Below are positions 28,703 to 39,471 of a DNA stretch of 64,000 nucleotides, one piece after another (position 1 is the first letter of the stretch; the number at the start of each line of letters is the position of its first letter). Source of the stretch: Palaemon carinicauda (taxonomy: Eukaryota > Arthropoda > Malacostraca > Decapoda > Palaemonidae); the NCBI RefSeq assembly GCF_036898095.1, contig NC_090761.1:44405486-44469485 (forward strand). The letters run 5' to 3'. Made by a program: the position numbers and the translations under genes. The notes beneath the pieces are model-generated. The model saw nothing but the letters and a program-made list of their open reading frames with translations, searched no databases and was not told the origin of the DNA.

Positions 28703-29140
28703 TGTTTTAATTCTTTCATTCTACCTTGTTTTGAGTATTGTTCTCCTGTCTGGTCTTCAGCTGCTGATTCTCATCTTAATTTGTTGGACAGAAACTTACG
28801 GTCTATTAAATTTCTTATTCCTGATCTAGATATTAATCTCTGGCACCGTCGTTCAATTAGTTTATTATGCATGTTGCATAAGATTTTTCATAACTCTGAC
28901 CATCCTTTACATTCAGATCTCCCTGGACAATTCTATCCTGTGCGTAATACTAGGCAGGCAGTTAATTCTAATAGCCAGGCCTTCTCCATCACGAGGCTCA
29001 ATACTACGCAGTACTCTAGAAGTTTTATTCCAGCTGTTACCAAGTTGTGGAATGATCTTCCTAATCGGGTGGTTGAATCAGTAGAACTTCAAAAGTTCAA
29101 AGTTGGAGCAAATGCTTTTTTGTTGACCAGGCAGACATGA
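28703..29140 (+). CDS. LINE ORF2 C-terminal fragment, intact frame (family A driver)
   Basis: A single open frame of about 145 codons ends at TGA 29138-29140. It reads PCFEYCSPVWSSAADSHLNL, then LDRNLRSIKFLIPDLD, LWHRRSISLLCMLHKIFHN, HPLHSDLPG, NTTQYSRSFIPAVTKLWNDL and LQKFKVGANAFLL. This is the post-catalytic C-terminal region of Jockey/CR1/I-like LINEs: Y..P.W at the end of the thumb, LD..., HRR...L, and LWN.LP near the end. The catalytic RT core and endonuclease are absent, so it is a 5'-truncated insertion with no expected activity. It has no stop within the retained part, unlike families B and D, suggesting it is younger. A stop at 28700 marks the truncation side. Confidence 0.85.
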   Translation, partial: CFNSFILPCFEYCSPVWSSAADSHLNLLDRNLRSIKFLIPDLDINLWHRRSISLLCMLHKIFHNSDHPLHSDLPGQFYPVRNTRQAVNSNSQAFSITRLNTTQYSRSFIPAVTKLWNDLPNRVVESVELQKFKVGANAFLLTRQT

Positions 29141-29370
29141 GTCTTTTCATAGTTTATTTATGACATATTTGTTTTTGATGTTGTTAATAGTTTATATATG
29201 ACATGTCTGTTTTGACGTTGTTACTTATTTTAGAATGATTTATTGTTAATTTGTTCTCTTCATTTATTTATTTCCTTATTTCCTTTCCTCACTGGGGTAT
29301 TTTTCCCTGTTGGAGCCCCTGGGCTTATAGCATCTTGCTTTTCCAACTTGAGTTGTAGCTTGGATAGTAA
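29141..29370 (+). mobile_element. 3' UTR and tail of the same LINE
   Basis: Directly downstream of the ORF2 stop. The last 100 bp (CTTATTTCCTTTCCTCACTG, TATTTTTCCCTGTTGGAGCC, GGGCTTATAGCATCTTGCTT, CCAACTTGAGTTGTAGC) is the sequence found next to the (ATT/TAA)n arrays at 6.6, 8.6, 12.0, 16.0, 31.2, 43.9, 45.0, 46.8 and 58.3 kb. The TAATAA tail passes into TA repeats. Confidence 0.85.
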
Positions 29371-29429
29371 TAATATATATATATATATATATACATATAT
29401 ACATATATACATATATATATATATATACA

Positions 29430-29463
<34 letters not shown>

Positions 29464-29470
29464 TACATAC

Positions 29471-29516
<46 letters not shown>
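29371..29516. repeat. TA/ACATAT/TG microsatellite after LINE tail
   Basis: TA array with repeated TACATATA variants, then TG (29490-29515). Confidence 0.95.
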
Positions 29517-30157
29517 ACAGTATGCCAGCGTATGTAATGCCAAGTAGCGTACAGTGAGGAAGAAGATTGCCGAAATAAATAGATTTTCTAATTTGCTTTG
29601 TAATTGTAAGGTAATTTATATATTTCACGATGTGCCTCTTTTCCGAAGTTTGGGTGACTCAAAATTATCATTCCCGTTCATGTCTTTATTTGGATGCTTG
29701 TTTCGGTTGTAACCCACCCACGACATTCGAATCATCACTAGGTACTAATTTTCCCTTTCTAGGTCAGACTGGGGCCACAACAAATGTTTCAGAATAAAAA
29801 GTCCTGAAGACTTTTTCCAATATACCAACCCAATCAAAATGAATCAATAATTATGTCATGACGAAATACTCACTGGTTACGTAATATCTCATTACCTCAC
29901 GTGCTATGTTTTTTTTCTTTTTTTTTTCTTTTGCGTTGGTAAAGCAATTATCTTCTTGAGTTCGCCCAGGGTAGGAACACATCAGTGGGACAGCAACTCT
30001 CCTTGAATTTAGAATATTGCTGCTTCTGGGGCTGCTTCTACTACGGCCCGATCGATCGCCAGCAGTCTTAAAGTTGAGCTGTGAGAGCATGGGGCCGAAG
30101 GGGTTGGCGGGTGCAATATAGAATAGAATAGATGGTTTAAACTGAAACGGTCCCTCC
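29517..30157. other. Unassigned sequence
   Basis: No gene or known repeat supported. Confidence 0.45.
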
Positions 30158-30158
30158 A

Positions 30159-30194
<36 letters not shown>

Positions 30195-30206
30195 CGCGTG
30201 CGTGTC
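30158..30206. repeat. TG-TA microsatellite
   Basis: TG followed by TA, then GCGTG variants. Confidence 0.9.
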
Positions 30207-30227
30207 TATTTATACATATATATGGAA

Positions 30228-30395
30228 TTTAATTGATGTTGAATGGATTTAATTTTATTTTGTTCTTAAAACGATTTAATTTAATTTTATTCATAAATGG
30301 ATTTAATTGTGTTCTTAAATGACGTGGATTTTTTTTTTTTGTTAAATAGGTTTAATTGGGTTTAAACTGTAAGTTTAATTTATATATATTTCTTT
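30228..30395. repeat. Degenerate tandem GATTTAATT-type repeat
   Basis: TGGATTTAATT or close variants recur at about 30242, 30269, 30299 and 30350, with GTTCTTAAA between them. Confidence 0.5.
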
Positions 30396-30946
30396 TATTT
30401 TAGAACGCGTCTTACTATTTTTTTATGTAGTTACTACCTTTAATGGGACCTCGGTTACTACTAGAGTAAAAGCCCTCGGCCTTGTGTGTGCATACTGGAA
30501 TCTTTAAGAATGAAACCATTAAACTGTATAGCGTAATTAGGACTAGTTAAATGATTAACAAAGTTTTTATCTGTGTAATGGGAATAGAATATAATTACCG
30601 TTTTTGTTAATTCAAGTTCCTAAAATACCCACATGATAGTGGCTGCTTTAGAATTATCTATCGTGTTATTTTTCTACGTCTTTAGATCAGTACATTACCA
30701 GAAAATTGATTTCTTCAGCTAAATGAAAGATTGGAAATAAATCATTTGTATTAGTTCTTTTAAGTCTGTGAAGTGATGCTTGAATTTTCTTACAATTTTC
30801 TCGAATATTGAAACAGATAGCCTATTCTGGATTCTCTTACATCAGTTTACCTCATTAGTTTGTAGAAGTTTTTCAGTTATTAATCTTTTCAGAGATTTTT
30901 TTTTTTAATCCTGATATGTTTATTTTTTATCGAATTTATAGTTTTG
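30396..30946. other. Unassigned AT-rich sequence
   Basis: Nothing supportable seen. Confidence 0.5.
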
Positions 30947-30973
30947 TATATATATATATATATATATATATAC
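30947..30973. repeat. TA microsatellite
   Basis: Short TA array. Confidence 0.9.
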
Positions 30974-31189
30974 ATTTAATCACTGGAATATTAATTCCTG
31001 GTGAAAAAGAGGAGTGTAGGCTAAAAAATAATATTTTTTTATGAAGTTCACTTTATATCAAGAAATATTTATTTCAAATGTTGGTCTATGGTTACAGTAT
31101 ATTTACATTTTTTTTTCTTTTTAACAACAAACTTACAAGAAACATGAAGAGTTTAAATCTAGCCGTTCTATATCGTATCGTTTAATCTT

Positions 31190-31275
31190 ACTTTTAAGCC
31201 CCTGGCCTTATAGCATCTTGCTTTTCCAACTAGGGTTGTAGCTAAGCAATTGATAATACTAATAATAATAATGAT
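31190..31275 (+). mobile_element. Short LINE-A 3' tail fragment
   Basis: TTTTAAGCCCCTGGCCTTAT, AGCATCTTGCTTTTCCAACT and AGGGTTGTAGCTAAGCAA run into (TAA)n. This is an extreme 5' truncation of the family whose ORF2 end is at 28703. Confidence 0.85.
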
Positions 31276-31871
31276 TATAAATTTGGCTTTCATATTTATT
31301 TCAGTGCTGTTCTGAAGAACTGCTGTAACTAAGTCCGCTTCCGAAATGAGATTCAATTACAATTTCCACGGTATCCCTAGAAATTGAGGCAATTGGCGCT
31401 TTATTGAAACGTTTTGTCATTCATAAAGGTCTCTTGGTCATAGTTTTTGTGGGCTGGCGTGAGGGAGTGTGTTTATTATCTTGTGCCAAAGTGCGGGTGG
31501 TCTGGAAGGTCTGCTTTACATTTTGGTGGACCAAAGGTCCTTGCCCCTCTTTCCTGTTTGGAAGTGCATGTGTATGGGGTTGTTTAGAACCATAATTTTG
31601 TCTTTCGGTATCGATTTCCCGTTTTGATTTTAAAGGTAGACATTACGTCTTGTTTGCTTTTCTTTTTGCCTACTGAATGTATTTTTTTCATTCTATGTTA
31701 TTTTAACTTGAAATGGATTCCACTTCGGCTTCGTAGAACGTCTGGCGATAAAATGTGAGCGGAATATTGTTTTGCATTCTTTTGTCAGAAAAGAATTTCT
31801 ATCATAGAAGAATAGGGTTAATGGTTTTTAGCCTGAGAGAAAAGGGAACTGTGCTCAGTTTTTATATATAG

Positions 31872-31874
<3 letters not shown>
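31276..31874. other. Unassigned sequence
   Basis: No gene or known repeat supported. Confidence 0.45.

Positions 31875-31924
<50 letters not shown>
31875..31924. repeat. TC microsatellite
   Basis: Pure TC array. Confidence 0.97.
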
Positions 31925-31928
<4 letters not shown>

Positions 31929-31954
31929 GTTTCTGTGGTGGAAATGTGGGAGGT

Positions 31955-32113
31955 TGGGCTGTGGCACCCTAGCAGTACCAGCTGAACTCGGTTGGGTCCC
32001 TGATTAGGCTGAAGGAACATAGAGAGTAGAGGTCCCCTTTTTGTTTTGTTTCATTGTTGGTGTCGGCTACCCCCCAAAATTGGGGGAAGTGCCTTGGTAT
32101 ATAGATAGATAGA
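31955..32113 (+). repeat. Probable interspersed repeat F with GATA tail
   Basis: A compact segment, GGGCTGTGGCACCCTAGCAG ... GAACATAGAGAGTAGAGGTC ... GTCGGCTACCCCCCAAAATT, contains a CCCCCAA/TTGGGGG hairpin and ends GTGCCTTGGTATA(GATA)n. It looks like a retroposon 3' end. I recall similar sequence in decapod genomes, but only one copy lies here, so membership is from memory. Confidence 0.45.
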
Positions 32114-33455
32114 CTTGTTTCTTTACTCTTTCTTTGCTCCCCAGAAATATTGATCACGAGAGAATGCAGAGATGGCAGATTCTTGCATTCCTTACTCATT
32201 CCTAGATGCCTTGAAGTAACCGTATGGCATTTTCTGAGAAAGTTGAAAGCATTTGTTAAATTTAGAATTTTCTCCTCTGTGAAGATAACTCTACACTTGA
32301 AATATCTTTTAGATTGCTTCATGTAAATATATTGTTATATGTTTTTGATACGCAACGAGAGGAAAATATCTATGTAATTATAAGTAAGGTTACTCACGAA
32401 TTTTAAGAAAAAAAAATGTCTATTTATGTCCTGCTTATTTTGGAAAAATGTGGTGGCTGACTGTTGACTACTTTTAAGTGAAACAAGTTGCAGTCGGCAA
32501 ATATGAAATTAGTGCAATACTGAAATTGCGGATTTGGGACATGTTGAAATCTGCATAACCTATCCGTGTATGTATATACTGTATATTACATAGCTATATG
32601 TCTGTATCGCTGGAGATTGTTTTATCAAACATTTTGCTTTGTTAATAACATATTACTTATGTTTTGTCAGTTTAAATTTTTTTTAATACTGTTATAGCAT
32701 TAATTTAAACGTTGAAATTTTTGTAGTTGACTAATATCTTGACCATGATGGATTAGGATGATGCTCGCAAACAATTTTAGCCACAGGCCAAGTAACTGTA
32801 TTACAATAGACAGCTCTCCTAGATTAATTTGTGCCTTTAAATTTGTTAATATCTACTAAAAGACCCTGTTGTGAAAATCAAAGATAGTCGTTTTTTATCT
32901 GAATGGCAAAAACGTTTATTCATAGTATCGGGTCAATTTTTTTCCCGTAGTTTAGAAAATTACAGCTGAATCATGTCCTTGGTTATTGCATTGAAGAAGT
33001 TTCTATTATTTGTTTCTTGTGATAGCTATTTCTTGATGTTTCATATCTAAAGTGTTGTATAAACCTCAGGTTTCCGTTATTCTGTTGTTTGATTATGATA
33101 AAGATTTGCCATTTAGTTTAGATCAGGCTTAGTATGTGCCTTTTAAGTGGACATTGAGGGAATAATGTGATATTCCTAGTAACATGTTTATAGATAGTTA
33201 AAATGACTGTGCTAAGTGATTACTTTGGACAATAATACGTTATCAAAAATATAAGGCGAGATAATTTATGTTCATAGATATATTAGATTGGTTTTATTAA
33301 TGCGTTTATTTCAATGATACGCCCATGGATAGTGTTATAAAGAAAAATGATAAAACCAACTATATATTCAGCTGTGAGAAAGCTGGCCAGATTGCTTGAT
33401 GTAATTGAATGGTTATTGAACTTGAATTAGTACTTGTAAGTTGTCTTTGAATAAC
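32114..33455. other. Unassigned AT-rich sequence
   Basis: No gene or known repeat supported. Confidence 0.5.
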
Positions 33456-33469
33456 AAAAAAAAAAAAAA
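33456..33469. repeat. Poly-A tract (14)
   Basis: The only poly-A run of this length seen on the plus strand, against several longer poly-T runs. Confidence 0.9.
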
Positions 33470-33599
33470 TAATAATTCCTATCGAGCAGAAAATTGCTTT
33501 GTCCCACAGCACGACCTCCTTAGGGTCAAGAAACTCTTATGCAAGCATGCCGGACATGCATATAATTTTGTCCTCGCTTCCCTGTACCTCTTCCCTGTC

Positions 33600-33601
<2 letters not shown>

Positions 33602-33640
<39 letters not shown>
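33602..33640. repeat. GA microsatellite
   Basis: Pure GA array. Confidence 0.97.
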
Positions 33641-33644
<4 letters not shown>

Positions 33645-35043
33645 CAAAGGCAATTCGTCACGGGATGAAAATTGGTATGATGTGTGCACGTCATTCACTC
33701 GTCATGATTTCTTGGCTTTGCAACTGTCAGTCTGGCGGACGGCTGCCAAACTGTTTATGTTTCTATGAATGTATTTGTTTATGTATTTATATTCTGACTC
33801 TGAGCAGTGTTTTGAAATTTTATGGTCTTAATATTTTTGTTGTCTAGAGAGGTTTTGTAGTGGTACAGTGCTGCTTTGGATTCTTAGGCCTTTTCGTTAA
33901 GTTTTGTGAAAGTACCATTTATATATAGTGATTCTTCGCAATTGTTAGTATTTGTTATCCATTATTTATTATATACCATAGTCGACTATGGAAAAGTTGT
34001 TTCATTTTCAAAAATTTTTTATTTTAAAAGTTTTATTTCGAAATTTATAATTTTTTGGATGAGTATAGCAATAAAAATTAATTTTTATATTTTGAAAATG
34101 GAAGTAGAAAATTTCTCATATGTTTTTCATTTTATAGCTCTTCAGAACTAAAAGCATATATTTTTTATAGTTTTAGACGTAAATTTTCGTCTCGTGTTTA
34201 AACTGAGTGATGTTTATGGGTTCCTGTTTTGCGGTATATCACAAAAGGAGAAAAGTAAAAATCGAGCTTTTTATTACACATGCTCTTCATGATAATGAGA
34301 ATAATTATCAAATGAAATGGCACTTCAGTTGAAATAAGAGACTGTAATGAATTCAAGGATAAGAACCTAGCACTAATGTCATCAACATCACTTACTATAA
34401 TGTGTTTTGACGTTCGGCGGTGGAAGACAGAGTATTGCTGTGAAAGGGGGAATGAGAATGGCCTGGTGATTCATCACTTGCACTTGAGGGCGTCTCGAGA
34501 GCTTTTCGAACAGGGCTTGTGTGTAGGTAGAGGAAGGAAGGCCCGTCGGGGTAGGGGAGGGTAAGGAAGCAGAGAATTCTCTCTCCCCCACAGGGTGACT
34601 GTTACCCCGGCTTGGATTTCGAGGGTCTTCGCACGCTGTTATCAGCGAAGTCTTTCCGAGGTATTTGACTGGGGAATGAATACATGCATTCTTAAAAGAG
34701 ATAAATGACAGGTTTTGGCTGTTTAACATTTTGAGTGAAGGCGTCCAAAGAAGAGGGGGCTCATTCTAGGTCAGGTAGGGTCATATTGGTATTTCTTGAG
34801 TCCGCTGAATTACAGGACAGGATTAGGCGTTTGTTTTATTGGTAAACTTACATAGACATCTGTTAACTGCCAGGCTTGGCAGTTGACGGAAATTCAAGAT
34901 TGTCAATTTTAGGGATTTATTTGAAAAAAATGTAGTTGTAGTGGGTAAGAATTGCGGGATTTGTAGATGGGAAAGTGACTCACCAATTCAGTTTTTTTTC
35001 AGTGTTATCTCCCCTATGTAATAAAGAGCAAGTGTCTGACTAT
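33641..35043. other. Unassigned sequence
   Basis: 34380-34640 is GC-richer with donor-like GAGGGTAAGGAAG near 34560 but no recognisable exon. Confidence 0.4.
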
Positions 35044-35087
35044 GTATATATATAATATATATATTATATAGTGTGTGTGTGTGTGTG
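35044..35087. repeat. TA-TG microsatellite
   Basis: TA with inverted phase breaks, then TG (35071-35087). Confidence 0.9.
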
Positions 35088-35258
35088 TATTTTTTTCTCT
35101 GTGGCAAGAGGGAGCAGTCATACCGTGGTGAGAGTCGTTGTAGTTAGGAAAGGGGGAGGGATGGGAAGGGTTGAATCTTGTGTATGTACTTGTGTGCGTG
35201 TGTGCATACCTAAATATTTGTCGTCATTTTTGACGGGTCGCATACCCTGGTAATGTAT
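35088..35258. repeat. Interspersed repeat G, copy 1 (internally deleted)
   Basis: Matches 45561-45820 in the same orientation: AGAGGGAGCAGTCATACC, then GTTAGGAAAGGGGGAGGGAT, TGTGTGCGTGTGTGCATACC, TAAATATTTGTCGTCATTTT and ACGGGTCGCATACCCTGGTA. About 60 bp present in the other copy between the two halves is missing. Both copies are preceded by a TA array. It has no ORF and its class is unknown. Confidence 0.75.
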
Positions 35259-35311
35259 AATTCCCAATGTTATTTCTTATTTAATATGTATAGCTAATAG
35301 AAAGGCTCAAA

Positions 35312-35350
35312 ATGACGCCTGCTGCTGCTGCTTCAGCTGCTACTGATAAG
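35312..35350 (+). CDS. Candidate first coding exon segment (exon 35294-35350)
   Basis: The exon model has an acceptor TTATTTCTTATTTAATATGTATAG ending 35293 (written here as two parts: TTATTTCTTATT, TAATATGTATAG). An 18-nt 5' UTR ends CTCAAA, then ATG at 35312 with A at -3, 13 codons MTPAAAASAATDK, and the donor AAG|GTATAT at 35351. The frame is phase 0 at the donor and would stop soon after if unspliced (TAA at about 35366). The Ala-rich start suits a protein N-terminus, but GCT runs can also be low-complexity DNA. The protein family is not recognisable from 13 residues. It lies on the strand predicted to be sense from the TC/poly-T bias. No downstream exon was identified. Confidence 0.3.
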
Positions 35351-35815
35351 GTATATATTTTTGTCTAATGTATCGCTTCCTAATTTATCTATTCACTACA
35401 TCATCCTTTCCAATTCCGAACCTCTTCCCATTCTTCATCACTCCGGTTAACCATCCCTTGACCCAGAATAGTCCGCCGCTTTAAAAGATTTTGATTTATC
35501 TTCTGGTTGAACTCTTTGGGAGCGTATGTGGATGTCCCTTTAGGCCTAAGCACGATCGGAAAACAGAATTATGTACCTCAAAAAAAACATTAATTTAGGC
35601 TTACGCCTATTTTCACTCTGTAGATCTGACTTGATGAACGTTATTTTGAAGCAATTGGTGTTCAAGAGGATCTCCCAGACTCGGGGAAATTGTTTTACGT
35701 AAGGATTATTCACGTTGTTTGGGGAGTCTGTAAATGATATCTAGAGACGACCGTTGGTGTCTCCTCCTAGGACGGTTTGGTGCTGCTGATTAAATTACAC
35801 CACGGACAATGAGTC

Positions 35816-35819
<4 letters not shown>
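35351..35819. other. Unassigned sequence
   Basis: No gene or known repeat supported. Confidence 0.4.
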
Positions 35820-35855
<36 letters not shown>

Positions 35856-35946
35856 GCTGTACAGTGCCGTTCTGCCTGGGCGGTTAATGTGATTAGTTAT
35901 AGAGCATCTACTGAGATTTTTCTAATGGGTTGCGTCCGATATTTAT

Positions 35947-35999
<53 letters not shown>

Positions 36000-36098
36000 T
36001 ACATACTGTACAATGCCGTCGTTCTCGGGCAATTAATTTGATCAATACTTACAGAGCAACATAATCTATTGAGATTTCTGTAATGGTTTATATCCGGT

Positions 36099-36142
<44 letters not shown>
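35820..36142. repeat. Three TC arrays with duplicated spacers
   Basis: TC at 35820-35853, 35949-35982 (followed by CA to 35999) and 36101-36142. The spacers 35854-35948 and 36002-36100 are diverged copies of each other: CTGTACARTGCCGT, TTAATKTGAT, AGAGCA, CTAYTGAGATTT, TAATGG and TCCG occur in order in both. Confidence 0.9.
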
Positions 36143-36145
<3 letters not shown>

Positions 36146-36988
36146 TGAATCATGGTTATTTTTCGAACAGGGATCTTCCAAGAGATGTATTTTCTTTTAC
36201 TTCCTAATTCATTTCGAGCGTGAGGAGCTCAACATTTTACGGCTGTGATCATCAGACGACATTAAGAATCGGGTGTTCGACCTGGCAGCGGTTGAGACGC
36301 GAACGTGTCACGACATACAAAATCAGAATTGGATGATATACTGCATCCAGAATATGTCTTGGGATGATGATTAGCAGAACGTCTATCATGAAATTCATGA
36401 GGCTTTTTTTTTTCTAAATTTCTACAGATGGGTCACGTTGCGTTCACGTGTGGGATCTTGTAAGAAGGTGATGACGGTTTCTTGGACATTCCTTGTCTAA
36501 ACCTAAATCTCTTTAGAGTCGGCGCCTGGCATGATTTAAAAGGGAAAAGCTCTTCCCTATTTCCCTTTTATTTGAATTCATTGGTATGTTGAATAGATTC
36601 AGGTATTTATGGAGGTGATTCGGTTTAGTGACTTTTTTTTTTCATTATGATAAGACGTTGAGGATTTCAACTTTATTACAGTTTCGTGCTTCGTTGAGGA
36701 GTGACTGTTATTAGTAGAACTCAAGAAGTCTTTTGATTCCTGTTGGCGTTTTGTTTAGAGCAACTACCATTATTATTTCATGTAAGACAAATATATGGTA
36801 GTCATCTTGATTGTGTTAGTCTTCTCATTAATGTTGCCTGTGTTGCTTCATACTGTACAGTCGTTGTTATTGATTCATGTTTAGCCTGCGTGGTCTTGAT
36901 TTGGTATTCTTTGGCTAATACCCTTTTTTCGAAGATGGTTTTCTTAACACCTATTTTACTTTAAACTTTTAAAAGCTATCTATATATC
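36143..36988. other. Unassigned sequence
   Basis: No gene or known repeat supported. Confidence 0.45.
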
Positions 36989-37177
36989 TAGCCTCCTGGC
37001 CAACGGTAACGTGGTCGCCAAGCATCAGCATGGCAGCAGATCGATCCCCGTCCGGGACCTTGAGTTTAAGCTGTTTGCAACTTTGCAGGGGAGGCCACTG
37101 CTGTGGTTGAACGTGCTTGGCTGACGTTCTGATGAGCATCTGATGAAACTGAAACCAGACTCCTTTAACCTTTATTT
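36989..37177 (+). mobile_element. Probable tRNA-derived SINE (SINE2)
   Basis: TGGCCAACGGTAACGTGG (about 36997-37014) is A-box-like, and AGATCGATCCC (37038-37048) is B-box-like at tRNA-like spacing. A GC-richer non-tRNA body (GGGACCTTGAGTTTAAGCTG, GAGGCCACTGCTGTGG, GCTTGGCTGACGTTCTGATG) ends CCTTTAACCTTTATTT, similar to the CCTTTAAACC end of SINE1. Only one copy lies in the window, so repetitiveness is inferred. Confidence 0.5.
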
Positions 37178-37634
37178 ACTGTATAATATAGTTTAACAAT
37201 TTGTTTCACCATTGTGAATTTAGGAAATTCCGGATTTTTACTCTTGATCCATAATATTTAGAGCGTCTCTTTGTTTACCAATTACTTTTATTGGTCTTAA
37301 GGTAACTTGCGCGTGTGTGTGTACAAGCACAATGGTATAAACCTAATAAAGAAAAAAATCATTCAAATGTCAACATATCAATGTAGCAAAGCAATAGGGA
37401 AATGAATTTGAATAACTAACTATTTGTTGTTCGACCGGTTAACATAGATGAGCAGGTGTGGATCTGATTAGTAATAGAATTGTTGACTACCATGAAACGC
37501 CAGGCACCGTTGCCATATAGCTAAATCTTTATACCATCCTTAGGGCAGAGCTAGCAACCAATACCGGAAGTACAGTACAACACATCTGGAGCCGAGACCC
37601 TCTAAAAGTTAAAGATGTGCTGTTGAAATAAATA
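37178..37634. other. Unassigned sequence
   Basis: No gene or known repeat supported. Confidence 0.45.

Positions 37635-37688
<54 letters not shown>
37635..37688. repeat. TA-TG microsatellite
   Basis: TA then TG. Confidence 0.95.
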
Positions 37689-37691
<3 letters not shown>

Positions 37692-37921
37692 CATTCCACT
37701 GTTGGATTTTTACTTTCGTTTACAAAAGAATTAGTAAAAATATATTTAAACCGAGTAGTATTCTCTTTATTCAGACTATAAATTAGGCATTTCATAAGTA
37801 AAAGAACTTTCATCTTTCGTACAATCTCCGAGATGGAATTATAGATTCAAAAGTACCGAACACACAAGAGCATTAACCCCTCTACTCTCCTCGCTTATAG
37901 CCGTGGTGGGCTCGGGAAAAT

Positions 37922-37922
<1 letters not shown>

Positions 37923-37963
<41 letters not shown>
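37923..37963. repeat. TC microsatellite
   Basis: Pure TC array. Confidence 0.97.
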
Positions 37964-37965
<2 letters not shown>

Positions 37966-38164
37966 CATCAGATAGACTTGTCTGCCATCCACTCCACCCC
38001 ACCTTACAAACTTTTACTACAGCCATTACTACTTTTATAACGCCGACCACCACAGCCATAACTTCTTACAAAGTGGTTTCTATTTTTAGCATTTGCTGTT
38101 TGGTTTACTACTACTTTTGAAACAAAAAAAGTTCAAAATATCCTAGATAACATACCTTACAGGG

Positions 38165-38166
<2 letters not shown>

Positions 38167-38210
<44 letters not shown>
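38167..38210. repeat. TC microsatellite
   Basis: Pure TC array. Confidence 0.97.
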
Positions 38211-38214
<4 letters not shown>

Positions 38215-38452
38215 TTTTCTATAAGTGTTTTTTGCTTAATATTAGTATGTCACCGGTCTTCTGCTACGTTTAATATTATATACTAAACCTTAAAATTAAG
38301 TTTGTGGTGAAGTTATACACAACAGAAATAGGCTAGTCTTCTTGGTTCCTTGTACATATGAATGATTTTTATACTTTATGATATTCAAAAAGACATCATC
38401 ATTTATTTAATATTAATAATTGCAACAATGTCATTCTGTAGTAAAAACTATT

Positions 38453-38458
<6 letters not shown>

Positions 38459-38545
<87 letters not shown>

Positions 38546-38616
38546 ACACATACATATATATATATGTGTATATATATATATATATATGTATGTATATATA
38601 TATATATATATATATA
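38459..38616. repeat. Compound TC-TA microsatellite
   Basis: TC (38459-38511) passes into TA with CA/TG variants to 38616. Confidence 0.97.
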
Positions 38617-39417
38617 GTCTGGTTACAGAATAGTGTTTACTTCAAGGCCTTCCAGTTACGTCCTGACTAGTATGCATATTTTCACCTTTTTATGATTTGA
38701 CTAGCAGCAAGAATTTTGGAAATTTAACAGTGTAAAGTACTCAGAAGGTCTTGTTTCGTTTTATATTATCAATATATTTATATGAATTCTTGATCCTACA
38801 TTTTTATGGATTTCAATGTGCATTTATATAATTAAGTATATATGGTTTTGATGTAATTTTCTGCAGTGTGTCTACATTTTGTGCACTTTTCAGTGTCCTT
38901 TTGCTAGTAGTTACTTTTCTCTGTAGCCACTTGTAACTGTAATGATAATTGTATTATATTTGAAATATTAATGTGGTTATATCGTTTGATATAGGATATA
39001 TATAGTTCCTAATTCCACTCTTTGAACTAGGTAGTCCATGATAAGGATAAGTGCGTGTGAGAGCAGCAAAATAATGAATAGTGATAAAAAAAAAAGGATA
39101 GGAAAATTGTTAAGAACCAAGGATTTTCATTAAAATATAATTGAATATACTGTATTAATCCCATCGAAGATTCAGATGCAAGAGTCTGTAGAAAAAAACT
39201 TGACATTATTGAAAAAGAAATGTCGAAGGAATACGGTATATGCATATTAAGCACGTATGCCCTGCCGCCTGCATAAGTGAATTTTTCCCCAGAAAATTGC
39301 TGTATTGTGTAAAACATTGAACGGTGCCTATACCCGAAGGAGGATGGGTGGTCGGGTGGAAACAAGTCCTCTGATAGGTCACTTGCTGTGGTTTTTTTTT
39401 TGTGCCAAAGCAAGCGG

Positions 39418-39419
<2 letters not shown>
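38617..39419. other. Unassigned AT-rich sequence
   Basis: A 129-codon minus-strand frame (39027-39413) is low-complexity in part and unrecognised; treated as chance. Confidence 0.5.

Positions 39420-39468
<49 letters not shown>
39420..39468. repeat. TC microsatellite
   Basis: Pure TC array. Confidence 0.97.

Positions 39469-39471
<3 letters not shown>

Noticed and set aside
39027..39413. 129-codon minus-strand frame
   Set aside because: Aromatic/serine-rich translation of T-rich DNA; no domain recognised.
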